Source: Pseudomonas faucium
Lineage (GTDB): Bacteria; Pseudomonadota; Gammaproteobacteria; Pseudomonadales; Pseudomonadaceae
Direction: 5' to 3'
DNA length: 53,352 nucleotides
Assembly: GCF_021602585.1 (NCBI RefSeq)
Contig: NZ_BQIP01000032.1
Span: 1-53,352, forward strand
Notes under the pieces: generated by a model
Databases searched by the model: none
Told to the model about the DNA's origin: nothing
Seen by the model: only the letters and a program-made list of their open reading frames with translations
Made by a program: the position numbers and the translations under genes
In this document: positions 32,475 through 45,031 of the stretch, one piece after another
Position numbering within the stretch: position 1 is the first letter of the stretch
Layout of the letters: every line of letters starts with the position of its first letter

Positions 32475-34493
32475 ATGTCACGAAACGAGCCCTTCGAAAG
32501 CGTGCCCATGGCAAACGACCACCCGGACCAGGCCGTGAGCCTGTCCCAGGCGCTGCTCGCGCCGCGCATCGTGGTCGAGGACACCCAGCCGGTGCTCGAT
32601 GGCGGCACCTTCGCCGCCAAGGCCATCAGCGGCCAGCCGGTGGCGGTCAGCAGCAAGGTCTACAGCGATGGCCACGACCGCCTGGCGGTGGTGCTCAACT
32701 GGCGCCAGGCCAACAGCCGGCGCTGGCACTGCGTGCCGATGCATTCGCCGGGCAATGACCTGTGGCTGGCCGAGTTCACCCCCCTCGAACTGGGCCCGCA
32801 CCTGTTCAGCATCGAAGCCTGGATCGACCCCTTCGCCACCTACTGCTATGACCTTGAGAAGAAGTACCACGCCGGTGTCGAGGTCAAGCTCGAACTGGAG
32901 GAGGGCAGGCTGTTGCTGGGCCAGGGCGCGGCGCGCAGCGAAGGGATATTGCGCGAGGAGATCGAGGCCTTGCAGGCGCGCCTGCCGGGCTTGCCGGTGG
33001 ACGAGCAGGTGGCGCTGCTGCTGGGCGGCGAGGCCACGCGCCTGATGGTCGAGGCCGAGCACCGCAGCTACCTGACCCGCAGCGTCGAGTTCCCGCTCGA
33101 TGTCGACCGCCCGGCGGCGCAGTTCGCCAGCTGGTACGAGCTGTTCCCGCGCTCGATCACCGACAGCCCCGAGTGCCACGGTACCTTCAACGACGTGCAC
33201 GAACGCCTGCCGATGATCCGCGACATGGGCTTCGACGTGCTGTACTTCCCGCCGATCCACCCGATCGGCACGCAGTTTCGCAAAGGCCGCAACAACGCCC
33301 TGCGCGCCGAGCCCGGCGACCCGGGCAGCCCCTATGCCATCGGTAGCGCCGAGGGTGGCCACGACGCCATCCACCCGCAGCTGGGCACCCGCGAAGATTT
33401 TCGCCGCCTGGTCGCCGCCGCGGCCGAGCATGGCCTGGAAATCGCCCTGGACTTCGCCATCCAGTGCTCCCAGGACCACCCCTGGCTCAAGGAGCACCCC
33501 GGCTGGTTCAGCTGGCGCCCCGACGGCACCATCCGCTACGCCGAGAACCCGCCGAAGAAGTACCAGGACATCGTCAACGTCGACTTCTACGCCGCCGAGG
33601 CCGTGCCCTCACTGTGGCTGGCGCTGCGCGATGTGGTGGTCGGCTGGGTCGAGGAGGGGGTCAAGACCTTCCGCGTCGACAACCCGCACACCAAGCCGCT
33701 GCCGTTCTGGCAATGGCTGATCGCCAATGTGCGCAGCCAGCACCCCGAGGTGATCTTCCTCGCCGAGGCCTTCACCAAGCCTGCGATGATGGCGCGCCTG
33801 GGCAAGGTCGGCTACGCCCAGAGCTACACCTACTTCACCTGGCGCAACACCAAGCAGGAGCTGCGCGAGTATTTCGAAGAACTCAACCAGCCGCCGTGGA
33901 GCCAATGCTACCGGCCGAACTTCTTCGTCAACACGCCCGACATCAACCCGTTCTTCCTGCACACCTCGGGCCGCGCCGGCTTTCTCATTCGCGCAGCCCT
34001 GGCGACCATGGGCTCGGGCCTGTGGGGTATGTACTCGGGCTTCGAGCTGTGCGAAGCCACGCCGCTGCCAGGCAAGGAGGAGTACATGGACTCGGAGAAG
34101 TACGAGATCCGCCCGCGCGATTTCACCCAGCCCGGCAACATCATCGCCGAGATCGCCCAGCTCAACCGCATCCGCCGGCAGAACCGCGCCCTGCAGACGC
34201 ACCTGGGGGTGGCGTTCTTCAACTGCTGGAACGACAACATCCTGTACTTCGCCAAGCGTACCGCCGAGCGCGACAACTTCATCCTGGTGGCGATCAGCCT
34301 CGACCCGCACAACGCCCAGGAGGCGAGCTTCGAGTTGCCGCTGTGGGAGCTGGGGCTGGACGACAACGCCGATACTCTGGGCGAAGACCTGATGAACGGC
34401 CACCGCTGGACCTGGCACGGCAAGACCCAGTGGATGCGCATCGAGCCCTGGCACCAGCCGTTTGGCATCTGGCGCATAGAGAAAGCCCGCTAG
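32475..34493 (+). CDS. glgE: Alpha-1,4-glucan:maltose-1-phosphate maltosyltransferase
   Basis: A 672-residue GH13 enzyme that adds maltosyl units from maltose 1-phosphate to alpha-glucan chains. The N-terminal beta domain (about 25-200) precedes the catalytic barrel, with nucleophile Asp402 in FRVDNPHTKP and acid/base Glu431 in FLAEAF, both GlgE signatures. HPIGTQFRKGRNN and QDIVNVDF are also typical. AAGGGAG precedes the ATG. It is the first gene of glgE-treS/mak-glgB, with a candidate AlgU promoter upstream. Confidence 0.95.
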   Translation: MSRNEPFESVPMANDHPDQAVSLSQALLAPRIVVEDTQPVLDGGTFAAKAISGQPVAVSSKVYSDGHDRLAVVLNWRQANSRRWHCVPMHSPGNDLWLAEFTPLELGPHLFSIEAWIDPFATYCYDLEKKYHAGVEVKLELEEGRLLLGQGAARSEGILREEIEALQARLPGLPVDEQVALLLGGEATRLMVEAEHRSYLTRSVEFPLDVDRPAAQFASWYELFPRSITDSPECHGTFNDVHERLPMIRDMGFDVLYFPPIHPIGTQFRKGRNNALRAEPGDPGSPYAIGSAEGGHDAIHPQLGTREDFRRLVAAAAEHGLEIALDFAIQCSQDHPWLKEHPGWFSWRPDGTIRYAENPPKKYQDIVNVDFYAAEAVPSLWLALRDVVVGWVEEGVKTFRVDNPHTKPLPFWQWLIANVRSQHPEVIFLAEAFTKPAMMARLGKVGYAQSYTYFTWRNTKQELREYFEELNQPPWSQCYRPNFFVNTPDINPFFLHTSGRAGFLIRAALATMGSGLWGMYSGFELCEATPLPGKEEYMDSEKYEIRPRDFTQPGNIIAEIAQLNRIRRQNRALQTHLGVAFFNCWNDNILYFAKRTAERDNFILVAISLDPHNAQEASFELPLWELGLDDNADTLGEDLMNGHRWTWHGKTQWMRIEPWHQPFGIWRIEKAR

Positions 34494-34508
34494 AAACCAC
34501 GCTGGCCT

Positions 34509-34623
34509 TGTAGGAGCGGCCTTGTGTCGCGAAAGGGGTGCGAAGCGCCCCCAGGTTCTCAGCGACGCTTACATTGCAGGGGGCTGCTCCGCACCCCTTT
34601 CGCGACACAAGGCCGCTCCTACA
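34509..34623. repeat. Second-class REP: perfect 34-bp inverted repeat
   Basis: Arms at 34509-34542 and 34590-34623 are exact reverse complements and contain GGAGCGGCCTTGTGTCGCG, a sequence unrelated to the window's main REP. The hairpin fills most of the glgE-treS gap and may set different message levels for the two genes. Confidence 0.93.
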
Positions 34624-34661
34624 GGCAACTGCGTTGAACCAGAAACACCAAGGAGTCGCAC

Positions 34662-37979
<3,318 letters not shown>

Positions 37980-40190
37980 ATGAATGCAAGCACGCGTGAC
38001 AACGGTGGCCTTCGGCAGCGGGAGCTCGATGCCCTTGCCCGCGCCGAGCACGCCGATCCGTTCGCAGTACTGGGCCCCCATGGCGATGGCGCCGGCGGCA
38101 GTTGGGTACGGGCGTTCCTGCCGGGTGCCCTGAGCGCGCAGGTGCTCGCCCGGGATGACGGACGGGTGCTGGCCGAAATGGTGCAGGGCAGCCTGCCCGG
38201 GCTGTTCACCGCGCACCTGGACCAGGCGCAGGCCTATCGGCTGCAGATCGTCTGGGCCGGCGGCGAGCAGGTCACCGAAGACCCTTACAGCTTCGGCCCG
38301 CAATTGGGCGACATGGACCTCTACCTGTTCGCCGAAGGCAACCACCGCGACCTGTCCGGGCGCTTTGGTGCGCAGCCGACCCAGGTCGATGGCGTCGATG
38401 GCGTGTGCTTCTCGGTGTGGGCGCCGAATGCGCGGCGGGTGTCGGTGGTGGGCGATTTCAACAATTGGGACGGGCGCCGCCACCCCATGCGCCTGCGCCA
38501 CAGCGCCGGGGTCTGGGAGCTGTTCATTCCGCGCCTGGGCGTGGGTGAAACCTACAAGTACGAAGTGCTGGGCAAGGACGGCATCCTGCCGCTCAAGGCC
38601 GACCCGCTGGCCCGCGCCACCGAGTTGCCGCCCAGCACGGCGTCGAAGGTGGCAGGCACCTTGAGCCACCAATGGCACGACCACGACTGGATGGAGCACC
38701 GCGCCCAGCGCCATGCCTACAGTGCGCCGCTGTCGATCTACGAGCTGCATCCCGGCTCCTGGCAGTGCGAGCTGGACGATGTGGGCGAAGTGTCGCGCTT
38801 CTACAACTGGCGTGAGCTGGCCGAGCGCCTGGTGCCCTACGTGCAGCAGCTCAACTTCACCCACATCGAGCTGCTGCCGATCATGGAGCACCCGTTCGGC
38901 GGCTCCTGGGGCTACCAGCCGCTGTCGATGTTCGCGCCGACCTCGCGCTATGGCAGCCCGGAAGATTTCGCGGCGTTCATCGACGCCTGCCACCAGGGCG
39001 GCATCGGCGTGATCCTGGACTGGGTGCCGGCGCATTTCCCCACCGACGAACACGGCCTGGCGCGCTTCGATGGCACCGCGCTGTACGAGTACGACAACCC
39101 GCTCGAGGGCTTCCACCAGGACTGGAACACGCTGATCTACAACCTGGGCCGCAACGAGGTGCGCGGCTTCATGCTGGCCTCGGCGCTGCACTGGCTCAAG
39201 CACTTCCACATCGACGGCCTGCGGGTCGATGCGGTGGCCTCGATGCTGTACCGCGACTATTCGCGCAAGGCCGGGGAGTGGGTGCCCAACCGCCATGGCG
39301 GGCGCGAGAACCTCGAAGCCATCGACTTCATCCGCCACCTCAATGGCGTGGCGGCCGTCGAGGCCCCGGGTGCGTTGATCATCGCCGAGGAATCCACGGC
39401 CTGGCCGGGCGTCAGCCAGCCGACCCAGCAGGGCGGCCTGGGCTTTGCCTACAAATGGAACATGGGCTGGATGCACGACACCCTGCACTACATCCAGAAC
39501 GACCCGGTGCACCGCGCCCACCACCACAACGAAATGAGCTTCGGCCTGATCTACGCCTACTCCGAGCATTTCATCCTGCCGATCTCCCACGACGAGGTGG
39601 TGCACGGCAAGCACTCGCTGATCGACAAGATGCCCGGCGACCGCTGGCAGAAGTTCGCCAACCTGCGGGCCTACCTGACCTTCATGTGGACGCACCCTGG
39701 CAAGAAGCTGCTGTTCATGGGCTGCGAGTTCGGCCAGTGGCGCGAGTGGAACCACGACCACCAGCTGGACTGGTACTTGCTGCAATACCCCGAGCACCAG
39801 GGCGTGCAGCGCCTGGTCGGTGACCTCAACCGGCTGTACCGGGACCTGCCGGCGTTGCACGAGCAGGACTGCCAGCCCCAGGGCTTCCAGTGGCTGATCG
39901 GCGATGATGCGCACAACAGCGTGTTTGCCTGGCTGCGCTGGAGCAGCCAGGGCGAGCCGTTGCTGGTGGTGGCCAACTTCACCCCGGTGCCGCGCGAGGG
40001 GTATCGGATTGGCGTGCCGTTCGGCGAGCGCTGGCAGGAGCTGCTCAACAGCGATGCCGAGCTGTATGCGGGGTCGAATGTGGGGAACCTCGGGGCGGTG
40101 GAGAGTGACGAGGTCGCCAGCCATGGGCAGCCGCTGTCGCTGGCCTTGAACCTGCCGCCGCTGGGGGTACTGGTGATGAAGCCGGCTTGA
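37980..40190 (+). CDS. glgB: 1,4-alpha-glucan branching enzyme
   Basis: A 736-residue GH13 enzyme that makes alpha-1,6 branches. The N-terminal CBM48 regions ([12 protein letters not shown] and [21 protein letters not shown]) precede the catalytic barrel with YELHPGSWQ, nucleophile Asp417 in [16 protein letters not shown], Glu470/471 in [13 protein letters not shown] and SHDEVVHGK. Length matches E. coli GlgB (728). The ATG follows the treS stop with no gap, so translation is likely coupled. Confidence 0.96.
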   Translation: MNASTRDNGGLRQRELDALARAEHADPFAVLGPHGDGAGGSWVRAFLPGALSAQVLARDDGRVLAEMVQGSLPGLFTAHLDQAQAYRLQIVWAGGEQVTEDPYSFGPQLGDMDLYLFAEGNHRDLSGRFGAQPTQVDGVDGVCFSVWAPNARRVSVVGDFNNWDGRRHPMRLRHSAGVWELFIPRLGVGETYKYEVLGKDGILPLKADPLARATELPPSTASKVAGTLSHQWHDHDWMEHRAQRHAYSAPLSIYELHPGSWQCELDDVGEVSRFYNWRELAERLVPYVQQLNFTHIELLPIMEHPFGGSWGYQPLSMFAPTSRYGSPEDFAAFIDACHQGGIGVILDWVPAHFPTDEHGLARFDGTALYEYDNPLEGFHQDWNTLIYNLGRNEVRGFMLASALHWLKHFHIDGLRVDAVASMLYRDYSRKAGEWVPNRHGGRENLEAIDFIRHLNGVAAVEAPGALIIAEESTAWPGVSQPTQQGGLGFAYKWNMGWMHDTLHYIQNDPVHRAHHHNEMSFGLIYAYSEHFILPISHDEVVHGKHSLIDKMPGDRWQKFANLRAYLTFMWTHPGKKLLFMGCEFGQWREWNHDHQLDWYLLQYPEHQGVQRLVGDLNRLYRDLPALHEQDCQPQGFQWLIGDDAHNSVFAWLRWSSQGEPLLVVANFTPVPREGYRIGVPFGERWQELLNSDAELYAGSNVGNLGAVESDEVASHGQPLSLALNLPPLGVLVMKPA

Positions 40191-40205
40191 TTGGCTGCCT
40201 GTGCT

Positions 40206-40290
40206 GGCCCTATCGCCGGCAAGCCGGCTCCCACAGATATCCCAGGGCTGCTGGGGACCCTGTGGGAGCCGGCTTGCCGGCGATAGGGCC
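40206..40290. repeat. REP pair (perfect 31-bp arms)
   Basis: Arms at 40206-40236 and 40260-40290 are exact reverse complements, identical to the pair at 2910-3003. It separates the convergent glgB and autotransporter-barrel genes. Confidence 0.93.
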
Positions 40291-40298
40291 GCAACGGT

Positions 40299-41378
40299 CT
40301 ACCAGCGCATCCGCACCCCGAGGCTGCCAATCAACCCGTTCAGGTCGTTGTCATCCACATCGCTGCTGTAGTCGGCACTGACGAACAGCGCCACTGAAGG
40401 CGTCACCCGCGCCACCAGCCCCAAGCCCAGTTCCACCGTGGTCGAGTACCGCGAGCTGGAGATCTTGTCCACCTGGTCCAGCTTGACCTCGTCGGCATTG
40501 CTGAAGTCGTACCACACGTTGGTTCGCACATAGGGCTCGATCGGCATGCCCTTGACCTCGTAGCGCCCGGACAACTTGGCGCCGACCCGGCCGCTCCAGG
40601 TCGGTTGGCTGTCGAAGGCCTGCAAGGTCTGCGCCTGCACCTGGTTGCCCGGGAAGAACTGCTGGTTGATCAACTGCGCCTGCGGCTCGACCACCCAGCC
40701 GCCGCCCAGGCTGATGGGGAACCCACCCTCCACGGAAAAGGTCATGGCATGGCCGCTGTCATCCAGGCGCTGGCCGTTGTCGCCGCGGCCCTGCACATCG
40801 ATGCGCGAGCCCATGGCCACGGCATCCAGGTGCCAGCCCTGGGCGTGGGTCATGCTCCAGTACATGCCCAGGCTCTCGCCGCTGAGGTTGACCGCATTGC
40901 GCTGCTTGTCGCCAAGCAGTGGCCGGGCGCCGCTCAGGCTGCTTTGCAGGTTGTTGTGGCCAACGAAGATCCCCGCCCGGTGCACGTTGCCATCGGCGGT
41001 TTCACGCACGAACAGATCCGGGCCAATCATCAGCTGCTGGCTGGGCGCTTCGAGCTGCTCTGGCGGCTGCGCGCCGGGCCGCGAGGTGGTGGGGAAGAAC
41101 TGGCTCCAGGGGCTGGCCATCAGCATGGGAGCCACCAGGGCATGGCGCTCGCTCATCTGCTCGCCGAAGGCAGCCAGCGTGCCCAGGCTCAGGCCGCTGG
41201 CGCTGACCGGGTCGAGCGACAGTTGCTGGGGCTGCGCCGGCTGCTGCAGGAAGCCCGGGGACATGGGGTCGTCCTGCAGGTCGAAGGCGAAGGTTTCCAC
41301 CGGGGTTGCCAGAAGCATCGACGTGGAAACCGCGTAGAAAATACGATCGAAGCGCAACGAGTTCGAGGTTCTTTTCAT
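40299..41378 (-). CDS. Autotransporter-type outer-membrane barrel, passenger absent
   Basis: A 359-residue protein with a long signal sequence (about 1-32, FYAVSTSMLLATPVETFA), a 70-residue Pro/Gln/Leu-rich linker and a beta-domain of about 250 residues (AGIFVGHNN, LGMYWSMTHAQGWHLDAVAMGSR, FSVEGGFPISLGGGWVVEPQAQLINQ), ending GVRMRW with the C-terminal aromatic residue needed for insertion. Full autotransporters carry a large passenger before this domain; here there is almost none. The ATG at 41376-41378 has GAGGA 9 bases upstream; an earlier in-frame start is unlikely. It could be a relic, a stand-alone porin-like barrel or a partner of another secreted protein. Confidence 0.72.
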   Translation of the reverse strand: MKRTSNSLRFDRIFYAVSTSMLLATPVETFAFDLQDDPMSPGFLQQPAQPQQLSLDPVSASGLSLGTLAAFGEQMSERHALVAPMLMASPWSQFFPTTSRPGAQPPEQLEAPSQQLMIGPDLFVRETADGNVHRAGIFVGHNNLQSSLSGARPLLGDKQRNAVNLSGESLGMYWSMTHAQGWHLDAVAMGSRIDVQGRGDNGQRLDDSGHAMTFSVEGGFPISLGGGWVVEPQAQLINQQFFPGNQVQAQTLQAFDSQPTWSGRVGAKLSGRYEVKGMPIEPYVRTNVWYDFSNADEVKLDQVDKISSSRYSTTVELGLGLVARVTPSVALFVSADYSSDVDDNDLNGLIGSLGVRMRW

Positions 41379-41697
41379 GGCGGATATCCTCTGGTTTCTT
41401 GTTGTACAGCCCAAGCACCTGGCCGGTTGTCACGAGCTGTACGGCAAGAACAGTGGACGAACCAAACCCTCGCGCCCGCTTTCGCGAGCGCGCAGGAAGG
41501 CGCGAGCTAGAGGCCCGGCGCACGTTTTCAACGACTAGGTAATAGTTCAGCTAAGGTGAGGCGGGGGGCTGCGTCAAGAATGTGTTAAGCCATTGTCGAG
41601 GTTCTGTGAAAGGCATCAACGCATTGATTTTCGGGGTAAATGAGAGGGGGATAGTGGGGTTCGTTATTTGCCGCTGCGTGGCTATGCCGAATGATTG
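41379..41697. other. Intergenic region upstream of the barrel gene
   Basis: No gene is evident. It holds the barrel gene's ribosome site and a GC-rich nested hairpin: CTCGCGCC (41469-41476) with GGCGCGAG (41499-41506) enclosing CGCT/AGCG. The stretch 41520-41697 is richer in A+T than its surroundings and has no clear promoter or terminator. Confidence 0.5.
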
Positions 41698-42492
41698 CTA
41701 CAACCTGACTTCCACGGCAAGTGGCAGGTGATCGGAAAGGTGCGTCCAAGGCTTGTGGCTGAGGATTTTCGGTGCGTGGCTTTCGGCATTGCGCAGGTAG
41801 ATGCGGTCCAGGGCCAGTAAAGGCAGGCGCGCCGGATATGTGCGTGCAAGCATGCCATGGTGGCGTTCGAACGCTTCGTGCAGGTCGCGCTGCAGGCGCA
41901 GGGTGCGGTTGCCGCGCAGTTTCCAGTCGTTGAAATCGCCGGCGATGATCACCGGGGCGCCTTCGGGCAGGCCGTCGAGCAGTTTGCGCAGCAGCTGCAA
42001 TTGCTGCTGGCGGTGGCTCTCCAGCAACGACAGGTGCACGCAGATGGCGTGCACCTGGTGCTGGCCGGGTACGTCGAGGATGCAGTGCAACAGGCCGCGG
42101 CGCTCGGGGCCGGTGATCGACACGTCGAGGTTGCGGTGCTCGATGATCGGGTATTTGGACAACAGCGCGTTGCCGTGGTGGCCATCGGGGTACACGGCGT
42201 TGCGCCCATAGGCGAAGTCGCTCCACATGCTGTCGGCAAGAAACTCGTACTGCGAGGTCTGCGGCCAGCCTGGGTAGCGCGCGGCATGGCGGTCGTGGCT
42301 GCCGAGCACTTCCTGGAGAAACACCAGGTCGGCCTGGGTGCTGCGCACCGCCTCGCGCAGTTCAGGCAGGATGAAGCGCCGGTTGAAGGCCGTGAACCCC
42401 TTGTGCGTATTCACCGTCAGCACCCGCAGCCGCTGCACGGCTGGGGCCTGGTCGACGCTGGCGAAACCTGGACGACCGGTTTCGGGGTTCAC
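41698..42492 (-). CDS. Endonuclease/exonuclease/phosphatase-family protein
   Basis: A 264-residue metal-dependent phosphodiesterase-type protein. It has the family landmarks LTVNTHKGF (Asn for metal/phosphate), LVFLQEVLG (metal-binding Glu), ICVHLSLL, IIAGDFNDW (Asp/Asn pair) and a final LSDHLPLAVEV (Asp-His). There is no signal peptide. It lies 58 bases after glgX on the same strand and may be the last gene of the glgA-glgX unit. The substrate could be nucleic acid, phospholipid head groups or a sugar phosphate; the sequence does not decide. Confidence 0.85.
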   Translation of the reverse strand: MNPETGRPGFASVDQAPAVQRLRVLTVNTHKGFTAFNRRFILPELREAVRSTQADLVFLQEVLGSHDRHAARYPGWPQTSQYEFLADSMWSDFAYGRNAVYPDGHHGNALLSKYPIIEHRNLDVSITGPERRGLLHCILDVPGQHQVHAICVHLSLLESHRQQQLQLLRKLLDGLPEGAPVIIAGDFNDWKLRGNRTLRLQRDLHEAFERHHGMLARTYPARLPLLALDRIYLRNAESHAPKILSHKPWTHLSDHLPLAVEVRL

Positions 42493-42550
42493 GGTGCCTC
42501 CTTGATGGCAGCCTATGGATAGTCTTGGGACAGGCCCAGGCCGCCCCGGT

Positions 42551-44704
42551 TCAGTCTTCCTCGTGCTGCAACACCATCAGCAGGAACGAGCGCCCCTTGA
42601 CCTCGAAGGTGCTGTCGAACTGCAGGTGCTGGGGTTTGCGCATCTCCGGCCGGTCGGTGTCGACCAGGCAGCTCCAGTACTCGCCCTCGGGCACGGTCGG
42701 CAACTGGAACGGCACCACATCATGGTGCGCGTTGACGATCAGCAGCATGGTCGCCTCCGACCCTGGCCGGGCAATGCCGCTGACCTGCGCGCGCCCGTCG
42801 ATGAGCATGCCCAGGCAACGCCCGTGCGGGTCTTCCCATTGCTCCACGGTCATCTCGCTGCCATCGGGGGCCAGCCAGGTGACGTCCTTGACCCCGATCG
42901 CCTCGTTGTAGTCGCCGACCAGAAAACGCGAGCGGCGCAGCACCGGGTAGGCCAGGCGCAGGCGGGTCAGGCGCTTGACGAAGGCCAGCAGCTCCTTGCC
43001 GTTGTCATCCAGGTCCCAGTTGATCCAGCCGATCTCGCTGTCCTGGCAGTAGGCATTGTTGTTGCCATGCTGGGTGCGGCTGAACTCGTCGCCGGCGACG
43101 ATCATCGGCGTGCCCTGGGCCAGCAGCAGGGTGGCGAAGTAGTTGCGCATCTGGCGCATGCGCAGGGCGTTGATCTCGGGGTCGTCGGTGGGGCCTTCGA
43201 CGCCGCAGTTCCACGACAGGTTGTTGTCGGTGCCGTCCTGGTTGTTCTCGTCGTTGTCCTCGTTGTGCTTGCTGTTGTACGACACCAGGTCGCGCAGGGT
43301 GAAGCCATCGTGGGCAGTGACGAAGTTGACCGAGGCGTAGGGGCGCCGGCCGCGGTTGTTGAACATGTCGCCCGAGGCGGTCATGCGCGAGGCGAAGTCG
43401 GCCAGCTGGCCTTCGTCGCCTTTCCAGAAGGCGCGCACGGTGTCGCGGAAGCGGTCGTTCCATTCCGCCCAGCCTGGGGCGAAATTGCCCACCTGGTAGC
43501 CGCCCGGGCCACAGTCCCAGGGCTCGGCGATCAGCTTGACCTGGCTGAGCATCGGGTCCTGGCGGCAGGCGACGAGAAAGCCGTGGCGCTCGCTGTAGCC
43601 GTCGTGGTAGCGGCCAAGAATGGTTGCCAGGTCGAAGCGGAAACCGTCCACGTGCATTTCGCCGGCCCAGTAGCGCAGCGAATCGGTGACCAGCTGCAGC
43701 ACGCACGGGTGGCTCAGGTCCAGGGTGTTGCCGGTGCCCGAATCGTTGATGTAGAAGCGCTTGTCGTCGGGCATCAGGCGGTAGTAGGAGGCGTTGTCGA
43801 TGCCGCGCATCGACAGGGTCGGGCCACGCTCGTTGCCTTCGGCGGTGTGGTTGTAGACCACGTCCAGAATCACCTCAAGCCCGGCGTCGTGCAGGTGCGC
43901 GACCATCTCCTTGAACTCGGCGATCTTGCCGCTGGCCAGGTAGCGCGGGTGCGGCGCGAAGAAGGCGATGCTGTTGTAGCCCCAGTAGTTGTTCAGGCCC
44001 TTGTCGAGCAGGTGCTGGTCGTTGACGAAGGCATGGATCGGCAGCAGCTCGATGCTCGATACGCCCAGGTCCTTGATGTGCTTGAGCAGCTCGTCGTTGG
44101 CAAGGCCGGCGAAGGTGCCGCGCAGCTCCTCGGGAACCGCCGGGTGGCGCATGCTGATGCCACGGGCATGGGCCTCGTAGAGGATGGTGCGCTCCCAAGG
44201 GATCTGCACGCGTTGGTCGCGGCCCCAGGTGAAGGCCGGGTCGATCACCTTGCACTTGGGCACGAAGGGCGCGCTGTCGCGTTCATCGAACGACAGGTCG
44301 CCGTCGGGGTGGCCGATGGTGTAGCCAAACAGCGCCTCGGACCATTTCAGGCTGCCGACCAGCTGCTTGGCGTAGGGGTCGATCAGCAGTTTGTTGGGGT
44401 TGAAGCGGTGGCCGTTCTGCGGCTCGTAGGGGCCGTGCACGCGGTAGCCGTAGATCTGCCCCGGGTGGGCGTCGGGCAGGTAGCCGTGGTAGATCTCGTC
44501 GGTGTATTCGGGCAGCTCGATGCGCTCGATTTCATGCTCGCCGGTGTCGTCGAACAGGCACAGTTCGACCTTGGTGGCGTTGGCCGAGAACAGGGCGAAG
44601 TTGACACCCAGGCCGTCCCAGGTGGCGCCGAGGGGGAAGGGCATGCCTTCGCGGATGCGCGACGGGGCGACGGAGCGGGTTTTCTTCGGGGTGCGGGGGC
44701 TCAT
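42551..44704 (-). CDS. glgX: Glycogen debranching enzyme GlgX
   Basis: A 717-residue GH13 isoamylase-type enzyme that cuts alpha-1,6 branches of glucan and yields linear malto-oligosaccharides for TreY. The N-terminal CBM48 (GATWDGLGVNFALFSANATKVELCLFD in parts) precedes the catalytic barrel with VILDVVYNHTAEG, nucleophile in GFRFDLATILGR, LIAEPWDCGPGGYQVG and VTAHDGFTL. The ATG complement of 44702-44704 has GAGGA 7 bases upstream. The DUF2934 frame runs into its first 173 bases in another reading frame. Confidence 0.95.
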   Translation of the reverse strand: MSPRTPKKTRSVAPSRIREGMPFPLGATWDGLGVNFALFSANATKVELCLFDDTGEHEIERIELPEYTDEIYHGYLPDAHPGQIYGYRVHGPYEPQNGHRFNPNKLLIDPYAKQLVGSLKWSEALFGYTIGHPDGDLSFDERDSAPFVPKCKVIDPAFTWGRDQRVQIPWERTILYEAHARGISMRHPAVPEELRGTFAGLANDELLKHIKDLGVSSIELLPIHAFVNDQHLLDKGLNNYWGYNSIAFFAPHPRYLASGKIAEFKEMVAHLHDAGLEVILDVVYNHTAEGNERGPTLSMRGIDNASYYRLMPDDKRFYINDSGTGNTLDLSHPCVLQLVTDSLRYWAGEMHVDGFRFDLATILGRYHDGYSERHGFLVACRQDPMLSQVKLIAEPWDCGPGGYQVGNFAPGWAEWNDRFRDTVRAFWKGDEGQLADFASRMTASGDMFNNRGRRPYASVNFVTAHDGFTLRDLVSYNSKHNEDNDENNQDGTDNNLSWNCGVEGPTDDPEINALRMRQMRNYFATLLLAQGTPMIVAGDEFSRTQHGNNNAYCQDSEIGWINWDLDDNGKELLAFVKRLTRLRLAYPVLRRSRFLVGDYNEAIGVKDVTWLAPDGSEMTVEQWEDPHGRCLGMLIDGRAQVSGIARPGSEATMLLIVNAHHDVVPFQLPTVPEGEYWSCLVDTDRPEMRKPQHLQFDSTFEVKGRSFLLMVLQHEED

Positions 44705-45017
44705 GGCAGTCCTCGATTGGCCGGGGGAGTGGGGTGTCAGTGAGGGCCCCATCGCCGGCAGTAGGCTTCTTCACCGCCCGCGGCTTCTTCGCCGCAGCCG
44801 GTTTAACCCCCGGCAGCGCTGCCGCCTTGGGCTCGGCAGGCGCCTTGGGCTTGGCCGCCGCCTTCTTGCGTGGCGCAGCCTTAGGCGCTAGCGCCTCGGC
44901 CTCGGCCAGCTTGCGCGCCATCTCCCAGTGGCGGTCTTCCTGCCCGGCAGGCTTACCCTCCGACTCCCAGATCTGATAGGCGAATTCGCGAACACGTTTT
45001 TCATCGACACTCATCAT
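44532..45017 (-). CDS. DUF2934 protein with a run-on C-terminus
   Basis: A 161-residue frame. The first about 40 residues form the DUF2934 domain (VREFAYQIWESEGKPAGQEDRHWEMA), followed by an Ala/Lys/Pro-rich tail (PRKKAAAKPKAPAEPK) similar to histone-H1-like or DNA-binding tails. The family is small, common beside GlgX/TreY genes in Pseudomonas and of unknown function. After KKPTAGDGAL the frame passes through a REP remnant and 173 bases of glgX, so about 70 C-terminal residues look non-native. AGGAG precedes the ATG at 45015-45017, 14 bases after treY. Confidence 0.75.
   Translation of the reverse strand: MMSVDEKRVREFAYQIWESEGKPAGQEDRHWEMARKLAEAEALAPKAAPRKKAAAKPKAPAEPKAAALPGVKPAAAKKPRAVKKPTAGDGALTDTPLPRPIEDCHEPPHPEENPLRRPVAHPRRHALPPRRHLGRPGCQLRPVLGQRHQGRTVPVRRHRRA
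44745..44760. repeat. REP remnant inside the DUF2934 gene end
   Basis: Sixteen bases, ggccccatcgccggca, are identical to the start of the REP arm at 32062. The identity stops abruptly at the Lys/Pro-rich coding tail, as expected of a deletion or slippage that fused a REP to the gene. Confidence 0.6.
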
Positions 45018-45031
45018 GACGCTCCTGATGC

